A stretch of DNA of 64,000 nucleotides from an uncultured Lachnospiraceae bacterium (GCA_910585965.1 CAJUHH010000008.1:1-64000); one strand, 5' to 3'. Numbered from the stretch's first letter, positions 9,083-18,123 are shown. A program made the numbers and translations. Notes: generated by a model from the letters alone, not told the origin.

Positions 9083-10705
9083 TTACATCATACCACCCAT
9101 TCCGCCGCCTGCGGGCATAGCGGGCGCATCTTCCTTGATATTTGCCACAACGGATTCTGTGGTAAGGAGCGTGGACGCTACGCTGGTCGCATTCTGAAGG
9201 GCGCTTCTCGTTACCTTTGCAGGATCCAGGATGCCTTCCGCTACCATATCCACATATTCTTCACGCAGGGCGTCAAATCCTGTGCCAACTTCGGACTCCC
9301 TTACCTTATTGATAATAACCGAGCCTTCCAGGCCTGCATTCGCCACAATATGGTATAAAGGAGATTCCAGCGCTTTCAATACGATCTTCGCGCCTGTCTT
9401 CTCGTCGCCTTCCAGGCTTTCTGCCAGTTTTTCCACTTCTTTTGCCGCATGGATATAAGCGGAGCCGCCTCCTGCGATGATGCCCTCTTCTGCAGCCGCT
9501 CTCGTCGCGTTCAGGGCATCTTCCATACGGAGTTTCGCTTCTTTCATTTCTGTCTCTGTCGCAGCGCCTACGCGGATTACTGCAACGCCGCCCGCCAGTT
9601 TCGCAAGGCGTTCCTGCAATTTTTCCCTGTCAAAATCAGAAGTCGTCTCTTCAATCTGCTTCTTGATCTGCGCGATCCTCGCCTGAATCGCTTCCTTATC
9701 GCCTTCGCCGTCAACGATAACCGTATTCTCTTTCTGAACTTTCACGGACTTCGCGCGTCCTAACTGATCCATCGTTACTTCCTTCAGGTCAAGGCCCAGC
9801 TCTTCGCTGATCACCTGTCCGCCTGTCAGGATAGCGATATCTTCCAGCATCGCTTTCCTTCTGTCGCCGTATCCCGGAGCCTTTACCGCCACTACGTTAA
9901 AGGTTCCGCGCAGTTTGTTAACGATCAATGTTGTAAGAGCTTCCCCTTCCACATCTTCCGCTACGATCAGCAGTTTCGCGCCGGACTGAACTATCTGCTC
10001 CAGCAGAGGAAGGATCTCCTGGATATTCGAAATCTTCTTATCTGTAATCAGGATATAAGGATCATCCAGCACTGCTTCCATTTTATCCATATCCGTTGCC
10101 ATATATGCGGAAATATATCCTCTGTCAAACTGCATGCCTTCTACCAGGTCCAGTTCTGTCAGCATCGTCTTGGACTCTTCAATCGTGATTACGCCGTCGC
10201 CGGATACTTTTTCCATTGCGTCCGCAACCATCGTTCCCACTTCCTCATCGCCGGAAGAAACGGCTGCAACCCTTGCGAACTGCTCCTTGCCGCTTACTTT
10301 GGAACTCATCTTCGCGATCGCTTCTACTGCGCAGTCCGTTGCTTTCTTCATACCTTTTCTTAAAATAATCGGATTAGCGCCTGCTGCCAGATTCTTGATT
10401 CCCTCATTCACCATCGCCTGTGCGAGTACGGTAGCCGTGGTCGTTCCATCGCCAGCCACATCGTTTGTCTTCGTAGCCACTTCTTTTACAAGCTGTGCGC
10501 CCATGTTTTCAAAAGCATCTTCCAGCTCGATTTCCTTTGCAATCGTAACGCCGTCATTCGTAATCAACGGAGCGCCGAAGGATTTATCCAAAACTACGTT
10601 CCTTCCTTTGGGTCCTAATGTCACCCTTACCGTATTTGCCAGCTTATTTACGCCTGTTTCCAATGCCGCGCGGGCTTCTGCCCCGTATTTCAATTCCTTT
10701 GCCAT
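9083..10705 (-). CDS. groL: Chaperonin GroEL (60 kDa)
   Basis: The ATP-driven double-ring folding chamber that works with GroES. The product is 540 residues and starts MAKELKYGAEARAAL; the Met at 10705 is chosen because AGGAGG lies nine bases upstream and the family begins MAK, rather than three codons earlier. It shows VTLGPKGRNVVLDK, NDGVTIAKEIELED and AGDGTTTATVLA nucleotide-pocket motifs and ends in the flexible GGGMGGMM tail. It is second in the CIRCE-controlled groES-groEL operon, separated from groES by 97 bp that hold a 13-bp tandem repeat. Confidence 0.99.
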   Translation of the reverse strand: MAKELKYGAEARAALETGVNKLANTVRVTLGPKGRNVVLDKSFGAPLITNDGVTIAKEIELEDAFENMGAQLVKEVATKTNDVAGDGTTTATVLAQAMVNEGIKNLAAGANPIILRKGMKKATDCAVEAIAKMSSKVSGKEQFARVAAVSSGDEEVGTMVADAMEKVSGDGVITIEESKTMLTELDLVEGMQFDRGYISAYMATDMDKMEAVLDDPYILITDKKISNIQEILPLLEQIVQSGAKLLIVAEDVEGEALTTLIVNKLRGTFNVVAVKAPGYGDRRKAMLEDIAILTGGQVISEELGLDLKEVTMDQLGRAKSVKVQKENTVIVDGEGDKEAIQARIAQIKKQIEETTSDFDREKLQERLAKLAGGVAVIRVGAATETEMKEAKLRMEDALNATRAAAEEGIIAGGGSAYIHAAKEVEKLAESLEGDEKTGAKIVLKALESPLYHIVANAGLEGSVIINKVRESEVGTGFDALREEYVDMVAEGILDPAKVTRSALQNATSVASTLLTTESVVANIKEDAPAMPAGGGMGGMM

Positions 10706-10744
10706 GATCAACAACCTCCTGTTTGTCTATATAAAAAATTTGCC

Positions 10745-10797
10745 ATGCTGTACTGCTATGCTGTACTGCTATGCTGCACTGCTATGCTGTCAGCTAT
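10745..10797. repeat. 13-bp tandem repeat between groES and groEL
   Basis: Three copies of ATGCTGTACTGCT (10745, 10758, 10771; the third with one change) and a partial fourth. It fills most of the groES-groEL spacer and contains no ORF. It could affect mRNA processing or translation of groEL, but looks like a slippage product. Confidence 0.85.
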
Positions 10798-10802
10798 GAT
10801 AT

Positions 10803-11087
10803 CTATTCAATCACTGCCAATATATCGCTCTGTTTTACAATGATGAATTCCTCTTCGTCGATCTTCACATCCGTTCCAGCGTATTTGGAATAAATGACAT
10901 GATCGCCAGCTTTTACTTCCATCTTCACTTCCTTGCCGTCCACGGTTCCCCCCGGCCCTACAGCCACCACCTCTGCCTGCTGCGGTTTCTCCTTATTCTG
11001 TCCCGGAAGGACAATACCTGATTTCGTCGTTTCTTCTGCTACCAACTGCTTTAATACAACTCTGTCGCCTAAAGGTACTAATTTCAT
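10803..11087 (-). CDS. groES: Co-chaperonin GroES (10 kDa)
   Basis: The lid of the GroEL chamber. The 94 residues are standard length, beginning MKLVPLGDRVVLKQL, with the mobile loop EETTKSGIVLPGQNKEKPQ and the conserved GDHVIYSKYAGT. It has a strong AGGAGG site (written CCTCCT on the plus strand near 11096) and is the first gene of the heat-shock operon, directly downstream of the CIRCE operator and a sigma-A promoter. Confidence 0.99.
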   Translation of the reverse strand: MKLVPLGDRVVLKQLVAEETTKSGIVLPGQNKEKPQQAEVVAVGPGGTVDGKEVKMEVKAGDHVIYSKYAGTDVKIDEEEFIIVKQSDILAVIE

Positions 11088-11130
11088 TTTAAAAGCCTCC
11101 TTATGTCAATTTTCCATTTTTTTCGTCTTA

Positions 11131-11157
11131 TTAGCACTCTTTTTCATTGAGTGCTAA
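11131..11157 (-). promoter_or_regulatory. CIRCE operator (HrcA binding site)
   Basis: A perfect 9-9-9 inverted repeat: TTAGCACTC, nine bases, GAGTGCTAA. This is the exact CIRCE consensus bound by the HrcA repressor in Firmicutes. It lies just after the promoter and before groES, so groESL is repressed at normal temperature by HrcA (the gene itself is not in the window). Confidence 0.97.
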
Positions 11158-11169
11158 TCACTAACCCAT

Positions 11170-11198
11170 ATATTAAATTCATATGCAACGGTTTGCAA
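11170..11198 (-). promoter_or_regulatory. Sigma-A promoter of groESL
   Basis: On the minus strand: TTGCAA, 17-bp spacer, TAATAT, placed 13 bp before the CIRCE operator. Position and spacing fit the housekeeping promoter of the operon. Confidence 0.75.
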
Positions 11199-11350
11199 AT
11201 GCAATTATAAACACAAAAAGGAATATATCTTTTGTTTTCTCTTATTTTCTCTCATTTTCTCTTATTTACTCACTTTTCACATATTTCGTTTTTTAATAAT
11301 TATTTTATAAAGTTTATAAATTCCATTTTTTACCGCCCATGCCAACCCCA

Positions 11351-11604
11351 GGAACCCCAAGTCCTGTCTGCGGCTGCCTTTTGGCCGGCGGCGGGCCTCC
11401 CTGTGCGGAAGGCGAAGTTGTGCATACGGCTTCTGCGCGATGACAATGAGACTCTAAAAATCGTGGAAGCCACTGCTGAACACGATTTTTGTCCTAAGAG
11501 GCTCATTGTCATGTCCCGCGCAACAGAGTATGCACAACTTCCCCTTCCGCGCAGGGAGAACCGCCACCGGCCAAAAGGCAGCCGCAGACAGGACTTGGGG
11601 TTCC
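11351..11604. repeat. Long near-perfect palindrome (about 115-124 bp arms)
   Basis: Left arm 11351-11465 and right arm 11481-11604 are inverted copies at roughly 88-90 percent by eye, joined by a 15-bp loop. The arm ends are GGAACCCCAAGTCCTG and its complement; the innermost 10 bp stem is AAAAATCGTG with CACGATTTTT. Differences cluster near the middle of the arms. ORFs on both strands inside it are mirror artefacts. It fills most of the 526-bp gap between the groESL promoter and the degenerate GGDEF gene; the rest (11231-11280) is a T-rich tract of irregular TCTTATTTTC-like repeats. No transposase is present. Confidence 0.9.
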
Positions 11605-11686
11605 GTCCCCCCCTCCCCCCCACATCCCCACAAAAAAGGAATTCCGCATACTTACATACACGAAATCCCTCTCAAAAATCCTCTTA

Positions 11687-12619
11687 CTATTTCAACCCTC
11701 TCCGCAGCCTCTCCTGATACCCCGGCGCGTTCTTAATCTCCAGTTTATGGTTGAACATTTCATATTCCGCATCGGAAATTTTATCTTCCAAATGTTCCTC
11801 CACATTCGTCTTATATACAATGCCTGTCGCCACGGAAGGAGCGAGCGCCTCATCCTCGTCATAAGCCAGACACGCATCCTGAACCCTCTTGCAGTAGTCC
11901 TCCGCTTCCCCGTCTTCTGCCATAGGAATCAGCACGAGAAATACGTCGCCGTCAATCCTGCCTATCATATACTCGTCTTTCGCTTCTTTCTTTAAAATAG
12001 AAGCAATCAGCTGGATCAGGCTGTCGCTTTTCTCCACGCCGAAATTATCATATACAAATTTCCAGTCATTGATATTGACATTGATCACCGCTACCGGTAT
12101 CGTCTCAGAGCGCTCCAGCACCTGCATCCGGCTTTCTATGTAATTTTTATTATAAACGCCTGTCAGGATGTCCTCCGTCTCTCCGCATTTCCTTTGTCTG
12201 CTTCCCGTACCCAGCTTCACTTCCAGCTCGTCAATATAGGTCGCGGACTCCCTGTGCATATACACTTCATTTCCCAAAGATGCCAGAAGATGCAAGGATG
12301 CCTCCAGCATTTTCCCGGCGCTTTCCCGCTTTTCCTCCTGCACCCTGTCATACTTCACATAAACATGGGCGACAGTACGATCCGCAACACGCAGCTTTTC
12401 TCCGGGTTCTGCCTCCACGTCCGGCTCAAAACCTGCAAAATCCCCTATTTCCAGAACCTTCTCGCCGTGACGGCCCGTCAGCAGTATTTCCATTCCATAA
12501 GCGTCTGCCAAAGCCCGCAGGTATTCTTCCAGCCGATCCATGGCATACAGATTTTTTATTGCATAATTTTTAATATTTTCTTTGATTCTCTTTTCAAAAG
12601 AGACCTCTTGATAACTCAT
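11687..12619 (-). CDS. Degenerate GGDEF-domain protein
   Basis: A 310-residue soluble protein. The N-terminal 130 residues have no recognisable motif and could be a GAF-like sensory fold. From about residue 148 the sequence follows a GGDEF domain (DILTGVYNKNY at 150-160), but the catalytic motif is RIDGDVF at 221-227 instead of RxGGDEF. Loss of the first Gly and the Glu makes diguanylate cyclase activity unlikely; it may bind a nucleotide or act by protein contacts. No TM segment. It stands alone on the minus strand. Confidence 0.75.
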   Translation of the reverse strand: MSYQEVSFEKRIKENIKNYAIKNLYAMDRLEEYLRALADAYGMEILLTGRHGEKVLEIGDFAGFEPDVEAEPGEKLRVADRTVAHVYVKYDRVQEEKRESAGKMLEASLHLLASLGNEVYMHRESATYIDELEVKLGTGSRQRKCGETEDILTGVYNKNYIESRMQVLERSETIPVAVINVNINDWKFVYDNFGVEKSDSLIQLIASILKKEAKDEYMIGRIDGDVFLVLIPMAEDGEAEDYCKRVQDACLAYDEDEALAPSVATGIVYKTNVEEHLEDKISDAEYEMFNHKLEIKNAPGYQERLRRGLK

Positions 12620-12693
12620 AGCCCATCCCTCTTCTGCATTCCATATTCTTTGTAATAGTATACCTTTTTTTGCGAAGTTTGTCTATGAATTTT

Positions 12694-12762
12694 CCTGCTG
12701 TTTTCCACGAAATTGTAACAGTTCAGCCCTGGGCCAAACTGTTGCACACAATTCACAGCAGG
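12694..12762. repeat. Imperfect hairpin between gene ends
   Basis: Nested complementary blocks CCTGCTG/CAGCAGG, AATTGT/ACAATT and AACAGTT/AACTGTT around a CCC-GGG centre. There is no good T-run on either side, so it is a weak terminator candidate for the gene ending at 12775. The CTGCTG and GCACACAA words resemble the core of the palindromes at 20.2 and 63.8 kb; it may be a decayed copy. Confidence 0.5.
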
Positions 12763-12774
12763 CCAGCATATTAC

Positions 12775-13338
12775 TTATGCATCCGCCGCAAACGCTTCCA
12801 CCAATCCTTCTGCTACATAAACTTCCTGGTAGCCGTTCTTGTTTTGCACGAATTCCAGGCCCGGCCTCCCTTCCGCCTCCTCTTCCGTATCCGGCAGCCG
12901 CTGGTACTCGCCGCTTTCCTGGAACTCCCGGAATGCCTGGTTCAATGCCTGGATGATCATGTCCCTGTCCGGGTCTTTTTCACTGATGCTTTCCACAAAA
13001 GAAGAAAAGACTTCCTGCGCCTCCTGTTTGGAACGGCAATTCTTCAACCGGCTTTCCATTTCCCTGCGTATCCTCTGCGCCCGCAACACTTTGCGGTACA
13101 ATTCAGGATTTGTCCTCGCCAGAAAGCTCATTTCATCTGGCGTCAGCCGCTGCCCGGAACGGGCTTTGGCATATATTCTCGCGGCATAGGCTTCCTTCGT
13201 CTCCCCGCGCCGGCCTTCCTCCCGGATGCTGCGGGCATATTCCATCAGCTGCTGTTCAATCGGAACTTGCTGCTTCCCGCCCGGCATATCCGAAGCCGCC
13301 GTTTTTCTCTTTCCCATCATATTCGTATCCATATTCAT
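12775..13338 (-). CDS. Hypothetical charged protein (187 aa)
   Basis: I do not recognise the family. The product is soluble and strongly charged, mostly helical by composition, with an Arg/Glu-rich middle (REMESRLKNCRSKQEAQEVF). There is no signal peptide or TM segment. It lies 27 bp downstream of the 158-residue gene and belongs to a compact three-gene minus-strand cluster (12.8-14.9 kb) whose members all lack known domains. The cluster suggests a shared complex, but nothing in the sequence says which. Confidence 0.65.
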   Translation of the reverse strand: MNMDTNMMGKRKTAASDMPGGKQQVPIEQQLMEYARSIREEGRRGETKEAYAARIYAKARSGQRLTPDEMSFLARTNPELYRKVLRAQRIRREMESRLKNCRSKQEAQEVFSSFVESISEKDPDRDMIIQALNQAFREFQESGEYQRLPDTEEEAEGRPGLEFVQNKNGYQEVYVAEGLVEAFAADA

Positions 13339-13365
13339 ATCCCAGTCTGCCTCCCTGCCCTATAT

Positions 13366-13842
13366 CTATAGTTCCGAACAAATCGCCATAATTTCAGCGA
13401 CACTCAGGCTTTTGCTCAAAGGCGCTTTTTCAATATATACGTCCTCTCCTACCGCCCGCTCCAAAGATATCTTTTCATTCATCTGCATAATCTCGTCCTG
13501 TCTGGCAAGATATTTTTTTAATGCCAGCTTTTCCCACAATTTCTTCTGTATGCGCCTCTTCCTGAGCCGCTCTTCCTGGATCCGTTCGCTCTCCCTCTTA
13601 TTTTCCCTTCGGATCCGTTCCATTTCCTCATCCCATTTTTTCAGTTTCTCCTGCCAGTCGTCTTCGGAATCCTCTTCTCCCGCCTCCCCGCCATATCCTT
13701 TCTTATAACGGTCATTGATTCCCTCTGCACGATTCATATGGTTCCAAAACGGGTATCCTTGGCCGCCTCTTTCTTCTTTCCGATATTCCTGCTGTGCCTG
13801 GCCATAATAAGCGCTGCTTTTTTCCAAATCATAAATATGCAT
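13366..13842 (-). CDS. Hypothetical helical protein (158 aa)
   Basis: Not recognised. The first 50 residues are Tyr/Gly/Gln-rich; residues about 60-115 form a highly charged helical segment (WQEKLKKWDEEMERIRREN) likely to be a coiled coil; the C-terminus is hydrophobic. No signal peptide or TM segment. It is the middle gene of the uncharacterised cluster, 27 bp before the 187-residue gene and 124 bp after the large coiled-coil gene. Confidence 0.65.
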   Translation of the reverse strand: MHIYDLEKSSAYYGQAQQEYRKEERGGQGYPFWNHMNRAEGINDRYKKGYGGEAGEEDSEDDWQEKLKKWDEEMERIRRENKRESERIQEERLRKRRIQKKLWEKLALKKYLARQDEIMQMNEKISLERAVGEDVYIEKAPLSKSLSVAEIMAICSEL

Positions 13843-13966
13843 ATGCCGCCTCCCTCTGCTTCCTTACCAAATCATCGAGCGCAGATAAACATGGACTCCG
13901 TCCTTTATCTGCGCTCTCCTTAGCTTTCCCTGTTTTATTTCGTCAATGCCCGGGCCGCCGGTTCCA

Positions 13967-14926
13967 TCACATGAAATCGTTTACCACAAGTCCCTTCATA
14001 TCCTCCTCCAGCAATTCCGCTTCCGCCAGAATCTTCTTGATCTCATCCTGAAGTTTTCCCTGCTCCGATGCGGTCTCCCGGATGGCCTCCGCCATTTCTT
14101 CCTGCTCTTCTTTCTCTTCCTTGCTTTCCTCCAGCTTCTCTTCCTGCTCTTCCTTCTTCTCCGCCTGCTCCTTTGCCGCCTCGACCAGTTTCTCCATTTC
14201 TTCGTCCACATGCTTCTTCGCATCCTGCCAAAGCATTCCGATTATGGAGTCGGAAGCCGCATCAAGAATCGATTCCGCCGCCTTTTTCGCCGCCCGGATC
14301 CCTTTGCCCCCCTGTTCCAGAATGGACTGCTTGGTGGCCGTAATAACACTGGTATTTCCTGTCCTTTCCGCATCCAGTTCCTTTTGCAGGGAAGTTATAT
14401 GCCCAATAATCGCATCATATTCCAAAGAACGCTGCTGATAGTCCGTCCGCTCGCCCATATTTGCCAATCTCTCCAACTCGTCCTTCGACAATATAGCGAG
14501 ATTGCCCTGTTTGTAATAATTATTTGCCTTGCGAAGCAGCTCCAGATCTTTCTGCTCCTGGCTATCGGGGTCGATGCCGTATTTCTCCTGCAGCGCGTCC
14601 CGCTCTTCCATATATCCTTTTTTCTGTTCGGCCAGATCGGTCAATTCCTTCATGATCTCCCCGTTCCTAGCACGCAGCCCATTCATGTTTTCTGTAACTT
14701 TATTATCAACGGCAAACTGGTCGCGCAACACCTTCGCCGCCTGTTTTCTCGCCTGTGTACGCTTCTGTTCCACCAAGTCAGAGAGACCGCCCTTTTGATT
14801 TCCTACAAAAACCGATCCGTTTTTTACCTGCCCGCTTTCTCCTTTTTCTGCATCGGAGCCATCGACATGAATGCCATAGCCCGCATTTCCATTGATTCCC
14901 GCCAGATTAATCGTTACTGTCGCCAT
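13967..14926 (-). CDS. Hypothetical coiled-coil protein (319 aa)
   Basis: Unrecognised. It begins MATVTINLAGINGNAGYGI, a short beta-rich segment, then becomes almost wholly helical. The last third is a Glu/Lys repeat region (KKEEQEEKLEESKEEKEEQ) that should be a long coiled coil. Met at 14926 is taken as start because AGGGAGG lies seven bases upstream; an earlier Met at 14962 has no such site. It heads the three-gene cluster of unknown role. No secretion signal is visible. Confidence 0.65.
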   Translation of the reverse strand: MATVTINLAGINGNAGYGIHVDGSDAEKGESGQVKNGSVFVGNQKGGLSDLVEQKRTQARKQAAKVLRDQFAVDNKVTENMNGLRARNGEIMKELTDLAEQKKGYMEERDALQEKYGIDPDSQEQKDLELLRKANNYYKQGNLAILSKDELERLANMGERTDYQQRSLEYDAIIGHITSLQKELDAERTGNTSVITATKQSILEQGGKGIRAAKKAAESILDAASDSIIGMLWQDAKKHVDEEMEKLVEAAKEQAEKKEEQEEKLEESKEEKEEQEEMAEAIRETASEQGKLQDEIKKILAEAELLEEDMKGLVVNDFM

Positions 14927-15041
14927 CCCATATCCTCCCTGATGCTGCCATGTTCGGAACAAATCCGTTTGTTCCAGTTTGTTTTCCTGTTTTATGCATC
15001 ATATATCGGCTTTTTTTTCCATTTTATAAATACCGCGCCGC

Positions 15042-15929
15042 TTATTTTCTGAATTCTTCCTTCAGGAAACCGGCCTCCGCATAAGGAACTGCAAAATCCA
15101 GGATTCCTGCCGCATGCGGGGAAATAATATACTCATTCACAATAATATGGAAGCCGTCTTCTCCCAAATACCAGCTGTCCTCCGTCAGAATGTCAGCAAT
15201 GCTCTCTTCATACCCTTCAAAGAACATCCCCTCATATTCCTCTTCTTTCTTTTTTGTTTCCGCCAGAAGAAACTCATTGATAGCTGCCGTTGCCGCCTCT
15301 TTGTCCATCGTGACATCTTCCAGCGTCAGTCTTTTTCCGTCCGCCGTACGGAAGTTCAGTCCGCTCCTTACGCTGTTCGGATGCGCTCCTCCCATATCCC
15401 AATAGCTGGTAATCGTAAAGCTGATCACTTCCGAATCCGTCCTCTCCGAAAGAAAGGCCGTCCCTGACGCAAATTCATGCCAATTTTCTATCCCGAGATC
15501 CGCATAAGCTTCCTTTGCTGTCTCCAGCATTTCCTCATCGTACTCTGGAAACATATTGTTCATATATTCGTTCATGGCTGCCGCGCTTTCCTCATGAGCC
15601 GATATGGTAATAACAGGCATGGTGCGGTCAACTTTCAACACCACCGTACCGTCCTCCGCTTTGAATTCCATGACGGACTCTTCCATCTCGACATAAATAT
15701 TTCCTGCGGCCTCCGCTTCTTCTGTCTGCTGTCCGGCTACTCCCTGTTCTTCTGCCAGCTCCTGCTCTTTTGCCGCCTCATCCTCCAGCTTCTGCCCTCC
15801 CTGATTTTCTCCTTCCTTCGAAACCCCTTCCGCATTTCCGTTTCCATTGCCGGTTCCGCATGCCCCCAGCATCATTGTCCCAAGAATTACGGCAACCGCC
15901 GCATAAACATTCCTTTTCATCTTCTCCAA
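15042..15929 (-). CDS. Lipoprotein with DUF3298/DUF4163 (RsiV-like) fold
   Basis: A 295-residue surface lipoprotein: an N-terminal hydrophobic segment ending in the lipobox LGAC (Cys24), then a Glu/Ala-rich linker to about residue 95, then a globular domain with FTITSYWDMGGAHPNSVRSG and LNFRTADGKRLTLEDV. That block is typical of DUF3298/DUF4163, the extracellular fold of the RsiV anti-sigma factor, which binds lysozyme. No cytoplasmic anti-sigma helix and no sigma factor gene are present, so a lysozyme-sensing role is only a possibility. Neighbouring genes do not suggest a function. Confidence 0.8.
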   Translation of the reverse strand: MEKMKRNVYAAVAVILGTMMLGACGTGNGNGNAEGVSKEGENQGGQKLEDEAAKEQELAEEQGVAGQQTEEAEAAGNIYVEMEESVMEFKAEDGTVVLKVDRTMPVITISAHEESAAAMNEYMNNMFPEYDEEMLETAKEAYADLGIENWHEFASGTAFLSERTDSEVISFTITSYWDMGGAHPNSVRSGLNFRTADGKRLTLEDVTMDKEAATAAINEFLLAETKKKEEEYEGMFFEGYEESIADILTEDSWYLGEDGFHIIVNEYIISPHAAGILDFAVPYAEAGFLKEEFRK

Positions 15930-15969
15930 CCTCCTATCTGCCTTTTCGATCTAACGATCCTCACATGAC

Positions 15970-16821
15970 TTATTTCCTGCAAAAGTCACTTGACCCGTTG
16001 CTCATGGGAATAAAACTGTCAAAAATAAACAGGTCAAAATCTTTCCTTCTCGCATCCAGCTCCTTCTGGCTCTTTATCGTCCATGCCACCGCCAGATTCC
16101 GATATAGTTTTTTGCAGATCTGCCTCGACAGCGTCCAATAATACTTATGATTATATGCAATAAAATCCGGTTTCGTAATAAAATTAAGCAACATATGCTC
16201 CAGCACGAAATAGAGAAGGCCTTTTGGCCCCTCTTCTTGCAAAAAAGCATCGGAAAGCTGTCCCCGCATCACCCTGTTCCTGTTTTTCCTATACCAAATC
16301 AGAGCCAACGGATTGAAGGACTCTATACAGTATGCCCCGTCATAGGTACTCAATATTCCATCTGCCAGAGGACATACGGAAATATCCGTCCATTCCACCT
16401 TAAGCTCCACGATCAGAGGAACCCTTCCGTCCACCATCTTTAAGAAATCTTCCAGCTTCGGAATCCTCTCCTTCGTCCCATACAAAGAAAAAGCGCTCAG
16501 TTCCTCATAAGTATAATCACACACCTTCCCTTCGTTCCCACAAACCCGTTTCAGCGTGAAATCATGAAAAATAACAGGAATTTTGTCTTTGGAAAGCTGT
16601 ACGTCCAGCTCGATCCCATAGCCGCCCTCCACTGCCTTTTCAAAAGCTTTCATGGAATTCTCCGGCGCATCGCCCCTGTTGTCGTGCAATCCCCTATGGG
16701 CATACAAGACTCCCTGGAAAGGAGCCTTGTCCGGCTTATGGCGCATCCTGGGCATAAGCGCCAATACGTACAAAACTGCCAATACTGCTATGATAATAAG
16801 AATAACCGTCATTTCCTTCAC
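15970..16821 (-). CDS. Membrane-anchored glycerophosphodiester phosphodiesterase
   Basis: Hydrolyses glycerophosphodiesters to glycerol-3-phosphate and an alcohol. Residues 5-24 are one TM anchor; the GDPD barrel follows with YAHRGLHDN (catalytic HR pair), GYGIELDVQLSKDKIPV (Glu and Asp metal ligands) and FHDFTLKRVCG (second catalytic His). The 283 residues are normal length. It lies 9 bp downstream of the MFS gene, so the two are probably co-transcribed after the GGDEF gene. Activity on teichoic-acid or phospholipid fragments is plausible. Confidence 0.9.
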   Translation of the reverse strand: MKEMTVILIIIAVLAVLYVLALMPRMRHKPDKAPFQGVLYAHRGLHDNRGDAPENSMKAFEKAVEGGYGIELDVQLSKDKIPVIFHDFTLKRVCGNEGKVCDYTYEELSAFSLYGTKERIPKLEDFLKMVDGRVPLIVELKVEWTDISVCPLADGILSTYDGAYCIESFNPLALIWYRKNRNRVMRGQLSDAFLQEEGPKGLLYFVLEHMLLNFITKPDFIAYNHKYYWTLSRQICKKLYRNLAVAWTIKSQKELDARRKDFDLFIFDSFIPMSNGSSDFCRK

Positions 16822-16830
16822 CTTCGTATT

Positions 16831-18123
16831 TTAATCATCCACATCAAAATTTTCCAGCACGTCCCTCTTCCTTTCCGGTTTTGAATCCCCGTGGTGTACT
16901 CGGGACATCGTCACAAAAGCCAGCGTTGAAAACAGGAATGCATAGGGGAACAACGTCCTGTAAGAAATGTTCTCCAAAAGAAAGCCGGATAAAACCGGAG
17001 TGAAAATCTGCGCCGCCATAGAAAACGTATAATAAGTTCCGGTAAATTTCCCGATGTCGCATCCCTTGCTCATTTCCACGATCATCGGATAGGAATTCAC
17101 ATTGATGGCCGCCCATCCTACCCCGATCGCCGCAAAAGCAATATTGACCAGCGGATGGTACGCCCCAACGAAGATAGCTGCAAAATAGCAAAAGCTCATC
17201 AGCGCAATGCCCGCTAAAATCGTCTTTTTCCGCCCCACGCGGCTGGCAATATTCCCAATCGGTATATAACTGCAGATCGCCGCCACCGTCGCCACCATCA
17301 GGCAGTCGGCGAAACTCCCTCCCTCCATATGCCAGACGACCCTCGTATATCTGGAAAATGCCGTCGTCACCGCATTATACGCTGTAAACCAAAGAAAAAT
17401 GGATACCAGCAGGAAGATCATGCTGCGTTTTACCTCCTTGGGCATCACCGCTTTTTCCGAAACAGTTCCTTCTTCTTTCTCGTTTTCCTCCTCCCGCCTT
17501 TTTATTTCCTCCGCAATCTTTTTCTCCTTCACCGCAAGGAACAACACCGCCACGGCCAGCAGCATCAGCCCGCCGATACTCATAAACAAAGGAAAATAAT
17601 CCGGCCTGTCCCCCGACCCTACCAATAATTTTATCATAATCAGGGCATACACGCCGCCTACCGCCCCCATCAGGTTGATCACCGCGTTCGCCTTGCTCCT
17701 CAGGCGGTTCGGTGTCAGGTCCGGCATCAGCGCCACTGCGGGGGAACGATATAATCCCATGGAAAGCAGAAGCAAAAACAGGACAAAAAGAAACAGCACC
17801 AGATTCTGTTTCCTGTCCGCCGCCGAAAGCAGCATTAAAAATGCGGCTGCCAGAAACGTGCCGCCCAAAATGAACGGCATACGCTTCCCGATCTTTGTGT
17901 CCGCCTTGTCCGATAAGGTGCCGAACAGCGGCAGGAGAAAAATTGCCAGCACGTTATCCATAGCCATCAAAGCCCCTGTCACCGTTTCCCCCAGATGAAA
18001 GGTATTCTGCAGCATCAGCGGAATGATACTGTCGTACATCTGCCAAAAACCTGAAATGGAAAGAAAAGCAAGTCCGATAAAAAAGGTTCGTTTATAATTC
18101 AATTTTATAGTTTCCATGCTCAT
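16831..18123 (-). CDS. MFS transporter (GPH/SLC45-like sugar carrier)
   Basis: A 12-helix major facilitator with the motif GTLSDKADTKIGKRMPFI after TM2, typical of glycoside-cation symporters and SLC45 carriers rather than of drug exporters. The central loop is charged (KKIAEEIKRREEENEKEEG), and the second half repeats the pattern with SRVGRKKTI. I take the Met at 18123 because AAAGGA lies six bases upstream; the first Met at 18129 overlaps that site. It is flanked by GGDEF and GDPD genes within 20 bp each. The substrate is unknown. Confidence 0.85.
   Translation of the reverse strand: MSMETIKLNYKRTFFIGLAFLSISGFWQMYDSIIPLMLQNTFHLGETVTGALMAMDNVLAIFLLPLFGTLSDKADTKIGKRMPFILGGTFLAAAFLMLLSAADRKQNLVLFLFVLFLLLLSMGLYRSPAVALMPDLTPNRLRSKANAVINLMGAVGGVYALIMIKLLVGSGDRPDYFPLFMSIGGLMLLAVAVLFLAVKEKKIAEEIKRREEENEKEEGTVSEKAVMPKEVKRSMIFLLVSIFLWFTAYNAVTTAFSRYTRVVWHMEGGSFADCLMVATVAAICSYIPIGNIASRVGRKKTILAGIALMSFCYFAAIFVGAYHPLVNIAFAAIGVGWAAINVNSYPMIVEMSKGCDIGKFTGTYYTFSMAAQIFTPVLSGFLLENISYRTLFPYAFLFSTLAFVTMSRVHHGDSKPERKRDVLENFDVDD

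Noticed and set aside
11232..11736. ORFs of 76-161 codons on both strands
   Set aside because: They lie in the 254-bp palindrome and its flank, so both strands are open by mirror symmetry. No ribosome site, no family sequence.
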